A stretch of DNA of 64,000 bases from Sphingomonas sp. GM_Shp_1 (lineage in GTDB: Bacteria > Pseudomonadota > Alphaproteobacteria > Sphingomonadales > Sphingomonadaceae): assembly GCF_026540895.1 (NCBI RefSeq), contig NZ_JALNUR010000001.1, forward strand, positions 62,001 through 126,000. The letters are read 5' to 3'. Made by a program: the position numbers and the translations under genes. Each line of letters starts with the position of its first letter. The first letter of the stretch is position 1. Shown here piece by piece: positions 19,230-27,246 of this stretch. The notes under the pieces are model-generated. The model was given only the letters and a program-made list of their open reading frames with translations. It was not told the origin of the DNA and did not search any database.

Positions 19230-21434
19230 GTGATCGCCCGATCGTCCGGCCTGCCCGCGCGCGCGCTGTTCGTCGCGACGATCCTGACCGGATCGTTCCT
19301 GCTGTTCCTCGTCCAGCCGCTGGTCGCGCGGATGGCGTTGCCCCGGCTGGGCGGCGCGCCGGCGGTGTGGAACTCGGCGATGTTCGTCTATCAGGCGCTG
19401 CTGCTCGGCGGCTATGCCTATGCCCATGCGCTGGGCCGGTGGCGACCGCGGGTTCAGGCGGGCATCCATCTGGCGTTGCTGGCGGGCGCGGCGCTGTGGC
19501 TTCCCATCGGGTTGATGGCGGTCGAATTGCCGCCCGATGCGGAGCCCGCCTTGTGGGTGCCGTGGTTGCTGGGCCTGTCCATCGGGCCGCTTTTCTTCGC
19601 GGTGTCGGCGCAGGCCCCGCTGATCCAGCGCTGGTTCGCGCTCGCCGAGCCGGGGCGTAACCCCTATGCGCTGTATGCGGCCTCCAATCTGGGCAGCTTT
19701 GCCGGGCTGATTGCCTATCCCCTGCTGGTCGAGCCAATGATGACGCTTCATGGGCAGAGTCGGTTGTGGAGCGTCGGCTACGCCCTGCTGGCGGTGATGG
19801 TGCTCGCCTGTGCGACGCGGTTGCCGAGCGGGCAGGATCGGGAGAGGGCGGAGGCGCCCGTCTCGACGGCACCGGGATGGCGGAAGGTGGCGCTGTGGAC
19901 CGCGCTGTCGGCGGTGCCCTCGGGGCTGGTATTGGCGACCTCGACCTATATCACCGCCGATATTGTGGCGATGCCACTGCTCTGGGTGCTGCCGCTGGGG
20001 CTGTATCTATTGAGCTTCATCATCGCCTTCGCGACGCGGCGCGCGGCGGCGGACACGCTGACCCGGATCGCGCCCGTCACCCTGTTGCTGTTCGGCGGGG
20101 TCATCATGGGCGGCTATCCGGGGCGGCCCTATTTCAATGTCGTCGTCGCGCTGCTGCTGCTCTTCATGGTGTCGGTGGCGTTGCATACCGCGCTCTACCG
20201 GGCGCGACCGGCGGTCGATCGGCTGACTGGTTTCTATCTGTCGATGGCGGTCGGCGGCGCGCTGGGCGGTGTGTTCGCCGGGATATTGGCGCCGGTGCTG
20301 TTCGACTGGACCTATGAATATCCGCTGCTGATCCTGACGGCGGGCGTGCTGATCCCGCAGCAGTTCATGACCATGGGGTTGCGCCATGCATGGCTGCGGC
20401 ATCGCCGCGTCATGCTTGTCGCGCTGGTCTTCGTCATCGGCCTGTTGCTCGGCCTCAGGCTGCTAGGGCAGGCGGAGTGGTTCGGCGAGGAGCGGCAGGG
20501 GCCGATCTTCCTGGTGATCGCGCTGCTCGCCTTCGTGACGATCGGCGCGCGGACGGGCTTTGCCCTGTTGCTGGCGGCGGCGTTGGTGCTGTTCGGCGGC
20601 TATCGCGCCCTGTCGCTGTCGATGGAGCGCGACGCCCGGATGCGCAGCTATTTCGGCGTCTATACCGTGCGCGACGAGGTCGGTCGCCGCGAACTGGACC
20701 ATGGGTCGACCGTCCATGGCATCCAGCTACGCGGATCGGAAGCGCGCGAGCGGACGCCAACCACCTATTATGCCCCCGATTCCGGCGTGGGTCGGGCCAT
20801 GCGCGCCGCGCCCGCCATCTTCGGACCCTCGGCACGGATCGGCGTGGTCGGGCTGGGGACCGGAACGCTCGCCTGCTACGCCCAGCCGGGGCAGAGCTGG
20901 CGCTTCTACGAGATCGATCCCGTCATCGTCCGCATCGCGCGCGACACCGGCCAGTTCAGCTATTTGCGCCGCTGCCTGCCCGATCCGGTCATCCGCATCG
21001 GCGATGCGCGTATCCGACTGGCCGCCGAGGCGAGCGATGGTTTCGACCTCCTCGCGCTGGACGCCTTCTCCTCCGACGCCGTGCCCGCGCATCTGCTGAC
21101 CCGCGAGGCCTTTGCCACCTATGCGCGGGTGTTGTCGCGGCGCGGGCTGCTGCTGGTCCATATCTCCAATCGTTTCGTCGATCTGGAGCCGCTGGTGGCC
21201 GCCGCCGCGCGTGATGGCGGCTGGGCGGTCGGTAAGCTGACCTATATCCCCTCGGACCTGGACGAGCAGGAATCGGCCACCACCTCGGTCTGGCTGGCCC
21301 TGTCGCGCGATGCGGACGTGCTCCGCGCGCTGGAGGCGAGGGGCGGCGACTGGAAACTCGCGACGGCCCCGCCAAGCCTTGCGCCCTGGACCGACGATTA
21401 TTCCAGCGTCCTGCCCTTCATCCGGCGGTTCTGA
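19230..21434 (+). CDS. Membrane protein fused to a spermidine-synthase-like domain
   Basis: 734 residues. Roughly residues 1-460 hold about 12-14 hydrophobic segments (from ALFVATILTGSFLLFLVQPL on) arranged like a transporter. Residues ~500-734 form a spermidine-synthase/class I methyltransferase-like domain with IGVVGLGTGTLACYA, a ribose-binding acidic residue in FYEIDPVIVRIA, and LALDAFSSDAVPAHLLT. Proteins of this fused type are common in bacteria but their reaction is generally unproven. GTG start preceded by CACGGGAG; 13 bases after hemB, so probably co-transcribed with it. Confidence 0.8.
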   Translation: MIARSSGLPARALFVATILTGSFLLFLVQPLVARMALPRLGGAPAVWNSAMFVYQALLLGGYAYAHALGRWRPRVQAGIHLALLAGAALWLPIGLMAVELPPDAEPALWVPWLLGLSIGPLFFAVSAQAPLIQRWFALAEPGRNPYALYAASNLGSFAGLIAYPLLVEPMMTLHGQSRLWSVGYALLAVMVLACATRLPSGQDRERAEAPVSTAPGWRKVALWTALSAVPSGLVLATSTYITADIVAMPLLWVLPLGLYLLSFIIAFATRRAAADTLTRIAPVTLLLFGGVIMGGYPGRPYFNVVVALLLLFMVSVALHTALYRARPAVDRLTGFYLSMAVGGALGGVFAGILAPVLFDWTYEYPLLILTAGVLIPQQFMTMGLRHAWLRHRRVMLVALVFVIGLLLGLRLLGQAEWFGEERQGPIFLVIALLAFVTIGARTGFALLLAAALVLFGGYRALSLSMERDARMRSYFGVYTVRDEVGRRELDHGSTVHGIQLRGSEARERTPTTYYAPDSGVGRAMRAAPAIFGPSARIGVVGLGTGTLACYAQPGQSWRFYEIDPVIVRIARDTGQFSYLRRCLPDPVIRIGDARIRLAAEASDGFDLLALDAFSSDAVPAHLLTREAFATYARVLSRRGLLLVHISNRFVDLEPLVAAAARDGGWAVGKLTYIPSDLDEQESATTSVWLALSRDADVLRALEARGGDWKLATAPPSLAPWTDDYSSVLPFIRRF

Positions 21435-21439
21435 GCGGA

Positions 21440-21991
21440 TCAGCTGTTCGGCAGGCTGGCGGACAGCGCCGCGATCTGCTTCGCCTGACGCTCGGCCGCG
21501 CCAGCCACCCGCTCGCGCAGCGCGGTGAGCGCGGGATAGTCCGGTTCCAGCGCGGCCGCACGCGCGATGGCGCGGTCGTCGATCTCGGTCAGCAAGCCCG
21601 AAGTCCGCGCCCGGATTTCGTCCAGCGCCGCCAGATCGGTCTGCGCGGCCAGCCAGGTATCACTGCCCACGCTCTGCCCACGAGCCTTGGCCGCGCCGGC
21701 GCGGGCCTGGTCATAGGCCTTGGCGAATTCCCCCTCCACGGCGGTCAGGCGATCGGCGATCCCGGCGATCTGCGTATCGAGCGCGGGATCGGGGCGTAGC
21801 GCGACTGGCTTGGTCACCGGCTCGGCAAAGCCCTGCTTCTCGACCGGGCGGACCGCGAGCGAGGGATAGGGCATCGTGTCGCGGTCGCGCGCGCATCCGG
21901 CCAGCATCGTGGCGGACAACAGGCCGAGCAGCGCGATCATCGGGCCGGAGCGGATTGAGGGACGGATCGAGGGAAAGGACGGATGGATCAT
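21440..21991 (-). CDS. Small envelope lipoprotein of unknown function
   Basis: 183 residues from ATG 21991, which has AGG about nine bases upstream. The N-terminus contains a hydrophobic stretch ending in a lipobox (LSATMLAGCARD), so the mature protein should start at the Cys and be lipid-anchored. The rest is mostly helical and Ala/Arg/Glu-rich with coiled-coil character (IAGIADRLTAVEGEFAKAYDQ; LTALRERVAGAAERQAKQ). A longer frame to 22159 would run through the first tRNA and is rejected. It ends five bases from the convergent spermidine-synthase-like gene. Confidence 0.7.
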   Translation of the reverse strand: MIHPSFPSIRPSIRSGPMIALLGLLSATMLAGCARDRDTMPYPSLAVRPVEKQGFAEPVTKPVALRPDPALDTQIAGIADRLTAVEGEFAKAYDQARAGAAKARGQSVGSDTWLAAQTDLAALDEIRARTSGLLTEIDDRAIARAAALEPDYPALTALRERVAGAAERQAKQIAALSASLPNS

Positions 21992-22131
21992 CGCAACCAT
22001 CCTAGACGGAAGAGAGCGCTTGGGAAAATGCCTCACGGACGCTTTGCGGGCGCGTTCCGAAAAAATGTGGATAACCGGGCCGAAGGGCTTGCCATGATCC
22101 CGAACCGCTTCTAAGAGCCCACCTCCACAGC

Positions 22132-22208
22132 GCGCCCGTAGCTCAGCTGGATAGAGCATCAGACTACGAATCTGAGGGTCGGACGTTCGAATCGTTCCGG
22201 GCGCGCCA
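22132..22208 (+). tRNA. tRNA-Arg (anticodon ACG), copy 1
   Basis: A 77-base cloverleaf with encoded CCA: acceptor GCGCCCG/CGGGCGC, D-arm GCTC/GAGC, anticodon arm TCAGA-CTACGAA-TCTGA giving anticodon ACG (read as ICG after deamination, for CGU/CGC/CGA), and T-arm GGACG-TTCGAAT-CGTTC. Identical to the second copy 32 bases downstream. Confidence 0.97.
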
Positions 22209-22240
22209 GTGGATCATATCCGGTCTTATCAGACCCCTGC

Positions 22241-22317
22241 GCGCCCGTAGCTCAGCTGGATAGAGCATCAGACTACGAATCTGAGGGTCGGACGTTCGAA
22301 TCGTTCCGGGCGCGCCA
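22241..22317 (+). tRNA. tRNA-Arg (anticodon ACG), copy 2
   Basis: All 77 bases match copy 1, including the encoded CCA. The 32-base spacer has no obvious promoter, so the two are probably cut from one transcript. Confidence 0.97.
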
Positions 22318-22379
22318 TTTCTTCCCCGTCATCGACATACCGGCTTCCAGGCCCCGGCTTTCGCCGAGGCCTTTCGTCG

Positions 22380-23396
22380 TCAGCGCCAACCGAGCGCGGG
22401 GGCGATGTGGCGCAGGATGTTCTCGATCACATGCGCGTTATAGTCCACGCCGAGCTGGTTGGGCACGGTCAGCAGCAGCGTGTCGGCCTCGGCGATCGCC
22501 TCGTCCGCGCGAAGTTGCTCGATCAGGCGTTCGGGCTCGGCGGCATAGGAGCGGCCGAAGACGGCGCGCATATTGTCGATGACGCCGACCTGGTCCTGGC
22601 TGTCGTCCCGCCCGAAATAGGCGCGGTCCTGATCCGTGGTCAGCGCGAAGATCGACCGGGAAACCGACACGCGCGGCGTCCGCTGATGCCCCGCCTCGGC
22701 CCAGGCCTCGCGATAGGCGCGGATTTGCTTGGCCTGTTGGACATGGAAGGGCTCGCCGCTCTCATCGGCCTTCAGCGTGGAGCTTTGCAGGTTCATGCCC
22801 TGCTTCGCCGCCCAGATCGCGGTCGCGTTGGAGGCGGAGCCCCACCAGATACGATCGCGCAACCCCTCCGAATGCGGCTCCAGACGAAGCAGGCCGGGCG
22901 GGTTGGGGAACATCGGGCGCGGATTGGGCTTGGCGAAACCCTGCCCCTTCAGCAGGTGCAGGAACACCTCGGCATGGCGACGGCCCAGATCGGCGTCGGT
23001 CTCGCCCTGGGCGGGGCCATAGCCGAAATGCCGCCAGCCATCGATCACCTGTTCGGGTGAACCCCGGCTGATCCCCAGTTGCAGGCGACCGCCGCTGATC
23101 AGGTCCGCCGATCCGGCATCCTCGACCATGTAGAAGGGGTTTTCATAGCGCATGTCGATCACGCCGGTGCCGATCTCGATCCGCTTCGTCCGCGCGCCCA
23201 CGGCGGCAAGGAGCGGGAAGGGCGAGGCCAATTGCTGCGCGAAGTGGTGCACACGGTAATAGGCACCGTCCGCCCCCAATTCTTCCGCCGCGACCGCGAG
23301 GTCGATCGACTGGAGCAGCACGTCCTGCGCCGAGCGCGTGGCGGACTGAGGAGAGGGCGACCAATGGCCGAAGGACAGGAAACCGATCTTTTTCAT
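22380..23396 (-). CDS. LLM-class flavin-dependent monooxygenase (luciferase-like)
   Basis: 338 residues from ATG 23396 (MKKIGFLSFGHWSPSP). A TIM-barrel bacterial-luciferase-type oxidoreductase using reduced flavin. Visible family features are GADGAYYRVHHFAQQLASPF, RIEIGTGVIDMRYENPFYMVEDAGSAD split across strand 3-4, and GRLQLGISRGSPEQVIDGW, the flavin-phosphate region. The substrate is unknown. The open frame runs upstream to 23723 through a palindromic repeat, but that part has no family counterpart. The gene lies 62 bases beyond the tRNAs and points toward them. Confidence 0.88.
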   Translation of the reverse strand: MKKIGFLSFGHWSPSPQSATRSAQDVLLQSIDLAVAAEELGADGAYYRVHHFAQQLASPFPLLAAVGARTKRIEIGTGVIDMRYENPFYMVEDAGSADLISGGRLQLGISRGSPEQVIDGWRHFGYGPAQGETDADLGRRHAEVFLHLLKGQGFAKPNPRPMFPNPPGLLRLEPHSEGLRDRIWWGSASNATAIWAAKQGMNLQSSTLKADESGEPFHVQQAKQIRAYREAWAEAGHQRTPRVSVSRSIFALTTDQDRAYFGRDDSQDQVGVIDNMRAVFGRSYAAEPERLIEQLRADEAIAEADTLLLTVPNQLGVDYNAHVIENILRHIAPALGWR

Positions 23397-23509
23397 GGGA
23401 TCAAGATAGGTCACGCGCGGTCGTGATGCACCCCGGAGCATGGCGCGCCGGGCGAAACGCTTGCTTTCCGAAAGCGCGATTGGACGCTGGGGCGGGTCGA
23501 TATTGAACC

Positions 23510-23633
23510 ATTCCTCCCCTGGAAGGGGAGGTGGCAGGCCGTCAGGCCTGCCGGAGGGGTGTCGCGCTCTCGATAGGGGGGACACCCCTCCACCATGCTT
23601 CGCATGGTCCCCCTCCCCTTGCAGGGGAGGAAT
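23510..23633. repeat. Intergenic palindromic repeat, copy 3 (CCTCCCC family)
   Basis: A 124-bp element with 22-bp terminal inverted repeats (ATTCCTCCCCTGGAAGGGGA... versus ...AGGGGAGGAAT, one mismatch). Internal parts include CAGGCCGTCAGGCCTG and CCATGCTTCGCATGG hairpins. It is the reverse complement, with few changes, of copy 1 at 7718-7837. It separates the LLM monooxygenase from the anti-sigma gene. Confidence 0.88.
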
Positions 23634-23673
23634 TGAAGACCTGCTGCCCGCACGTCGCTGACCTTCAGGAAGA

Positions 23674-24372
23674 TCAGCGACTGCGCCAGTCCTTGGCGAT
23701 GGCCGCCTTTTCGCCTTCCGCATCCAGCGGCATGTCGGCCATCATGTCCTGCGCCGCCGCCATCAGTTCGGCGTCGGACGATCCCGCCTGGGCATAGCCG
23801 CCGCCCGCTTTGGGGGCGCTGCCCGGCATGGTTCGGCGTAGCGCCCAGCCCTTGGCGTCGCGACAGGCGATGCCGTCGGCGGCGGCGGACTGGAAGACGC
23901 GGCAGAAATCATTGTCCGTCGCGCGGAAGCTGACCGCGATCCGCACCGCGCCCTCACCCCCGCTCGCCTGTCGGTCGAGCGCGCTGGCGAGAGGCCCGGC
24001 GGCGTAAAGTCCATGCTCGGTGGCGGAAATCGGCCCCTGATCCACCTGTCGCCCCAGCAGCACCCCGACCACCAGACACGCCGCCATCGCCGCCGCCGAC
24101 TGCCACAACGGCAGCGACAGGCGCGAGCGTTGGCGTAGCGGCGGCTGCATCGGCACCACGATGCCGGTCAGCATCGCGGCCAGGCGATCGGGCACGGGCT
24201 CATCCGCAATGGGCGCATAGGCGCTGGCGAGCCTGGCCTTCAGGCGCCGATGGCGGGCGATTTCGTCGGCCAGCGCGGGGTTCTCGGCGATGGCGCGTTC
24301 GACCCGCTTGGCGCTCAGGGGATCGAGCGCCCCATCGGCATAGGCCATCAGCATTTCCGGTTCGATCGTCAT
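23674..24372 (-). CDS. Probable anti-sigma factor (single-pass membrane protein)
   Basis: 232 residues. The N-terminal ~80 residues (MTIEPEMLMAYADGALDPLS; VERAIAENPALADEIARHRRL) match the cytoplasmic sigma-binding region of transmembrane anti-sigma factors, though the zinc-binding HxxxCxxC motif is absent. A hydrophobic segment (SAAAMAACLVVGVLLG, near residues 90-107) crosses the inner membrane, leaving a periplasmic C-domain with a FCRVF...GIACRD cysteine pair. ATGA overlap with the ECF sigma gene (24369-24372) ties it to that partner. It probably holds the sigma factor at the membrane until an envelope signal arrives. Confidence 0.8.
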   Translation of the reverse strand: MTIEPEMLMAYADGALDPLSAKRVERAIAENPALADEIARHRRLKARLASAYAPIADEPVPDRLAAMLTGIVVPMQPPLRQRSRLSLPLWQSAAAMAACLVVGVLLGRQVDQGPISATEHGLYAAGPLASALDRQASGGEGAVRIAVSFRATDNDFCRVFQSAAADGIACRDAKGWALRRTMPGSAPKAGGGYAQAGSSDAELMAAAQDMMADMPLDAEGEKAAIAKDWRSR

Positions 24373-24869
24373 GCCGCTTCTCCCAGTCGCGCCATCAGCG
24401 CCTGTCGTCCCCGCACCAGCCGCGAGGTCAGCGTGCCCATGGGAATGTCGAGGATCTCGGCGGCTTCCTTATAGGCCAGCCCTTCGACCAGGACGAGCGC
24501 CACCGCCTCGCGCTGTTCGTCGGGCAGGGTGCGCATCGCGGCGTCCACCTCGTTCAGCGCGACGCGCGCCTCGGCATTTCCGGTCGCGCCGACGGACAGC
24601 CCGGCATCCTCGCCGACGAAGGTTTGCGCCGCGCGCGAGCGGGAACGGGCGGTGTCGATCCAGGCGTTGCGCATGATCCGGTACATCCAGCTATCCAATC
24701 TCGTCCCCGCCTGCCACGATCCTTGCGCGAGCAGCGCCTTTTCGACCGTGACCTGGCAAAGATCGTCCGCGTCCGCCGCATCATGGGTGAGCGATCGGGC
24801 GAACCGCCGCAATCGCGGCAGCAGCGCCAACAACTCCTTCTCGAATGCAGCCAAGCGCGGTTCCTTCAA
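24369..24869 (-). CDS. ECF RNA polymerase sigma factor
   Basis: 166 residues with both sigma-70 parts. Region 2 is FARSLTHDAADADDLCQVTVEKAL with DSWMYRIMRNAWIDTARSR (promoter melting); region 4 is MRTLPDEQREAVALVLVEGL with a helix-turn-helix AYKEAAEILDIPMGTLTSRLVRGRQAL in two halves. The only start in the open frame after the last upstream stop is a TTG at 24869, very close to the predicted promoter, so the leader must be only a few bases long. It is co-transcribed with the anti-sigma gene and divergent from the S8 protease gene. Confidence 0.92.
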   Translation of the reverse strand: MKEPRLAAFEKELLALLPRLRRFARSLTHDAADADDLCQVTVEKALLAQGSWQAGTRLDSWMYRIMRNAWIDTARSRSRAAQTFVGEDAGLSVGATGNAEARVALNEVDAAMRTLPDEQREAVALVLVEGLAYKEAAEILDIPMGTLTSRLVRGRQALMARLGEAA

Positions 24870-24873
24870 TTCA

Positions 24874-24907
24874 GGGATGAAACGGACGACCCGGATCGTT
24901 TAATCCC
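24874..24907. promoter_or_regulatory. Interleaved divergent ECF-type promoters
   Basis: On the + strand GGGATGAAAC (24874-24883), 13 bases, CGTT (24897-24900) points to the S8 protease gene. On the - strand GGGATTAAAC (24907-24898), 13 bases, CGTT (24884-24881) points to the sigma gene. The two share one near-perfect palindrome, each -10 being the complement of the other's -35 end. The same motif with the same spacing lies at 26254-26280. Assignment to the local ECF sigma factor is inference from position and repetition. Confidence 0.7.
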
Positions 24908-24955
24908 TGTTCGTCTGATCCATGTCAGGATTGTTTTTTCAACAGGAGGGCGGCG

Positions 24956-26239
24956 GTGGGCAAGCGGGCATTTCGGTTTCTGGGCGTGATGGCCGCCATG
25001 GGCGGCTGTGCGCTCGGCGTCGGCGGGGCCCGGGCGCAGTTGGGCGGGACGCTGCCCAACCTGCCGTCGCTGCCGGGCGGGCTCCCCTCAACCATTCGGC
25101 CGATGGTCGACGGGGTGGTCGATCCGCTGCGGCGCGGGGTCGACCGGGTGGCGAGCACGACCGCCGCCAGGCTCGATGACCTGCGCCGCGCCGCCTATGC
25201 GCAACTGGTGCGCGATCACCCCGATGCGATCGCGCTAGACCCCAACGGCTTCCCGGCGCGTGCGGGCGAGGTGGTGGTGGATGGCCCCAGCGAGGCGCTG
25301 CTCGCCGCCGTCGCGGCACAGGGTTTCAGCGTAATCGAGCGGGACGATGTGCTGGGCGTGTCCTTCGTCCGGTTGCGCGTGCCGAACGGCCTTCCGCTCA
25401 AAAAGGCGCTGGCCGTGATCGACAGGCTGGGCGGAGAGGTCAGTGCGGATCAGCTCCATTTGCCGAGCGGCGCGAGCGCGGCGACGCTCGCCGGGGGCGC
25501 GGCGCCGGAGGGGCAGGGCACGATGGTCGGCGTGATCGACGGCGGTGTCGAAGGGGCGGCGGTGATCCGCGGCTTCGCGACCGGCGCTTCCAAGCCCGAC
25601 GATCATGGCACCGCCGTCGCCTCGCTCATCAGCGGCAGGGGCGGCGTCCGGGGATCGCTGCCCGGTGCGCGGATCGCGTCGGCGGATGTCTATGGCACCG
25701 ACCCGGCGGGCGGCAATGCCACCGCCATCGCCAAGGCGCTGGGCTGGCTGGTCGAGCAGCGCGTGTCGGTCGCGACGATCAGCCTGGTCGGCCCCTCCAA
25801 CCCGCTGCTCGCGCGGGTGGTCGCGGCGGCGCAGGCGCGCGGGCTGATCATCGTCGCGGCGGTCGGCAATAACGGTCCCGCCTCACCGCCAGCCTATCCG
25901 GCGTCCTATCCCGGCGTGGTGGCGGTGAGCGGCGTCGATGCGCGCAACCGGCCGCTGATCGAGGCGGGCCGTGCCTCGCATATCGATTATGTCGCGCCCG
26001 CCGCCGACATGCTGGCGATCGGGCTGAGCGGTCGGCGGATGAAGGTGCGCGGCACCTCCTTTGCCGCGCCGCTGGTCGCGGGACGCATCGCCGCCGCCTA
26101 TCCGGCGCTGAAACCCGGTCAGGCCCGTGCCGCGCTTGCGCGCGTGGATGGGGAGGCGAAGGATCTGGGGGCGCGGGGCCATGATAAAAATCATGGTCGT
26201 GGAATGCTTTGCGAGGAATGTCGCACTCGGGCGCAATAA
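24956..26239 (+). CDS. Secreted S8-family (subtilisin-like) serine protease
   Basis: 427 residues. An N-terminal signal region (RAFRFLGVMAAMGGCALGVG) is followed by a Leu/Gly/Pro-rich stretch, a propeptide-like domain (residues ~85-165, EALLAAVAAQGFSVIERD), then the catalytic domain. The triad is visible: Asp in MVGVIDGGVEG, His in DDHGTAVASLISG, Ser in RGTSFAAPLVAG; the oxyanion Asn lies in VAAVGNNGPASPPA. GTG start preceded by CAGGAGG. It is divergent from an ECF sigma/anti-sigma pair and has an ECF-like promoter, so it may belong to that regulon or take part in its signalling. Confidence 0.9.
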   Translation: MGKRAFRFLGVMAAMGGCALGVGGARAQLGGTLPNLPSLPGGLPSTIRPMVDGVVDPLRRGVDRVASTTAARLDDLRRAAYAQLVRDHPDAIALDPNGFPARAGEVVVDGPSEALLAAVAAQGFSVIERDDVLGVSFVRLRVPNGLPLKKALAVIDRLGGEVSADQLHLPSGASAATLAGGAAPEGQGTMVGVIDGGVEGAAVIRGFATGASKPDDHGTAVASLISGRGGVRGSLPGARIASADVYGTDPAGGNATAIAKALGWLVEQRVSVATISLVGPSNPLLARVVAAAQARGLIIVAAVGNNGPASPPAYPASYPGVVAVSGVDARNRPLIEAGRASHIDYVAPAADMLAIGLSGRRMKVRGTSFAAPLVAGRIAAAYPALKPGQARAALARVDGEAKDLGARGHDKNHGRGMLCEECRTRAQ

Positions 26240-26253
26240 TTTTGGAGACGTCC

Positions 26254-26280
26254 GGGATTAAACCCGCAGGCGGCTTCGTT
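26254..26280 (+). promoter_or_regulatory. ECF-type promoter for the glycine-rich protein gene
   Basis: GGGATTAAAC (26254-26263), 13 bases, CGTT (26277-26280): identical in its -35-like part to the element before the sigma gene and with the same spacing. Transcription would start about 20 bases before ATG 26306. Confidence 0.7.
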
Positions 26281-26305
26281 GTCGTTCCAGAAGTTAAGGA
26301 GAACG

Positions 26306-27181
26306 ATGATGAAGACGTTTCTTTCCGGTAGCGCGATCCTTGCCGTTGCTCTGGTAGCGGCGCCCGCTTCGGCGCAGTTGCTTGGTGGCGCCGGTGGCCT
26401 GGGTGGCCAGCTCGGCGGCACGGTCGGCGGTCTGACCGGCTCGGCCACCGGTGCGGGTGCGGGTTCGCTGAGCGGTATGGCGGATCGCGGCCGGGTCGCG
26501 ACGGACACGGCGACCCGGACGCGCGGGTCGGCACGGGCGGATCGCAATGTCGATCTGCGTCGCGGCCGGGTGGCGGCGTCGGGCGAAGCCTCGGGCGGCT
26601 CGACGCTGGATAGCGCGACGCGGATCGGGCAGGCCTCGGGCGGCGGTAATGGCTCGGCCTCGGGCTCGCTGGGCGGCGGAGTCGATGCGCAGCTGGTCGG
26701 AACCGACGCGGTGCGCGACGCGGCGGGTCGCGGAGTGAACACCGTCGGCAACGTCGCGGGGCAGGTCCGGGATACCGCAGGGGCAGTCGGCAACCGCGCG
26801 CGTGGCGCGGTGTCCAACCTGGCCGACCGGGCGGCGAACAGCGGTGCTGCTGTGGCGGGGTCCGCGACGGGCGCGGGATCGGGCGCGCTGTCGGCGGCGG
26901 GCGGTAGCCTGTCGGGTGCGGGCAATCTGGCGCTGGCCGGTAGCGGCGCGGCGCAGGGTGGGGCCTTCCCGGTCAATCCAGGCATGGCCGTCACCGACGC
27001 CCGTGGCCGTGCGCTCGGCGCGGTCCAGTCGGTCCGCACCAATGCCCAGGGCGCGGTCGAGCGGGTTCTGGTGAAGGTCGGCAACCGGGTCGCCGATCTG
27101 CCCGCCGCCAATTTCTCCGGCTCGGGCAATGTCCTGGTCTCGGCCATGGGGCAGGGCGATGTGAAGAGCGCCGCGCAGTAA
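26306..27181 (+). CDS. Secreted glycine/alanine-rich protein of unknown function
   Basis: 291 residues from ATG 26306, preceded by a strong AAGGAG site. A typical signal peptide (MMKTFLSGSAILAVALVAAPASA) is followed by about 200 residues of low complexity rich in Gly, Ala, Ser, Arg and Asp (GGAGGLGGQLGGTVGGLTGS; SGAGNLALAGSGAAQGG). The last ~65 residues are ordered and resemble a PRC-barrel-like strand pattern (VTDARGRALGAVQSVRTN; RVLVKVGNRVADLPAANF). It is likely an envelope or surface protein. An ECF-type promoter in front and a strong terminator behind make it a single-gene unit beside the S8 protease. Confidence 0.7.
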   Translation: MMKTFLSGSAILAVALVAAPASAQLLGGAGGLGGQLGGTVGGLTGSATGAGAGSLSGMADRGRVATDTATRTRGSARADRNVDLRRGRVAASGEASGGSTLDSATRIGQASGGGNGSASGSLGGGVDAQLVGTDAVRDAAGRGVNTVGNVAGQVRDTAGAVGNRARGAVSNLADRAANSGAAVAGSATGAGSGALSAAGGSLSGAGNLALAGSGAAQGGAFPVNPGMAVTDARGRALGAVQSVRTNAQGAVERVLVKVGNRVADLPAANFSGSGNVLVSAMGQGDVKSAAQ

Positions 27182-27198
27182 TCCTGGCCGATCCGAAA

Positions 27199-27234
27199 GA
27201 TGCGCCCGACCTCCCTCGCGAGGTCGGGCGCATC
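27199..27234. terminator. Strong hairpin between convergent genes
   Basis: A perfect 15-bp stem GATGCGCCCGACCTC (27199-27213) / GAGGTCGGGCGCATC (27220-27234) with a six-base loop lies between the glycine-rich protein gene (+) and the aldo/keto reductase gene (-). It can work in both directions; the T-tract is poor. Confidence 0.8.
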
Positions 27235-27246
27235 GTCATGTCCGGC

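Noticed and set aside
22000-22159. N-terminal extension of the lipoprotein gene to 22159
   Set aside because: It overlaps the first tRNA-Arg gene and lies before the lipoprotein signal; ATG 21991 has a ribosome-binding site.
24369-26239. Toxin-antitoxin or phage region near the sigma factor
   Set aside because: The genes are a sigma factor, anti-sigma factor and protease with domain evidence; no integrase, toxin or phage gene is present.
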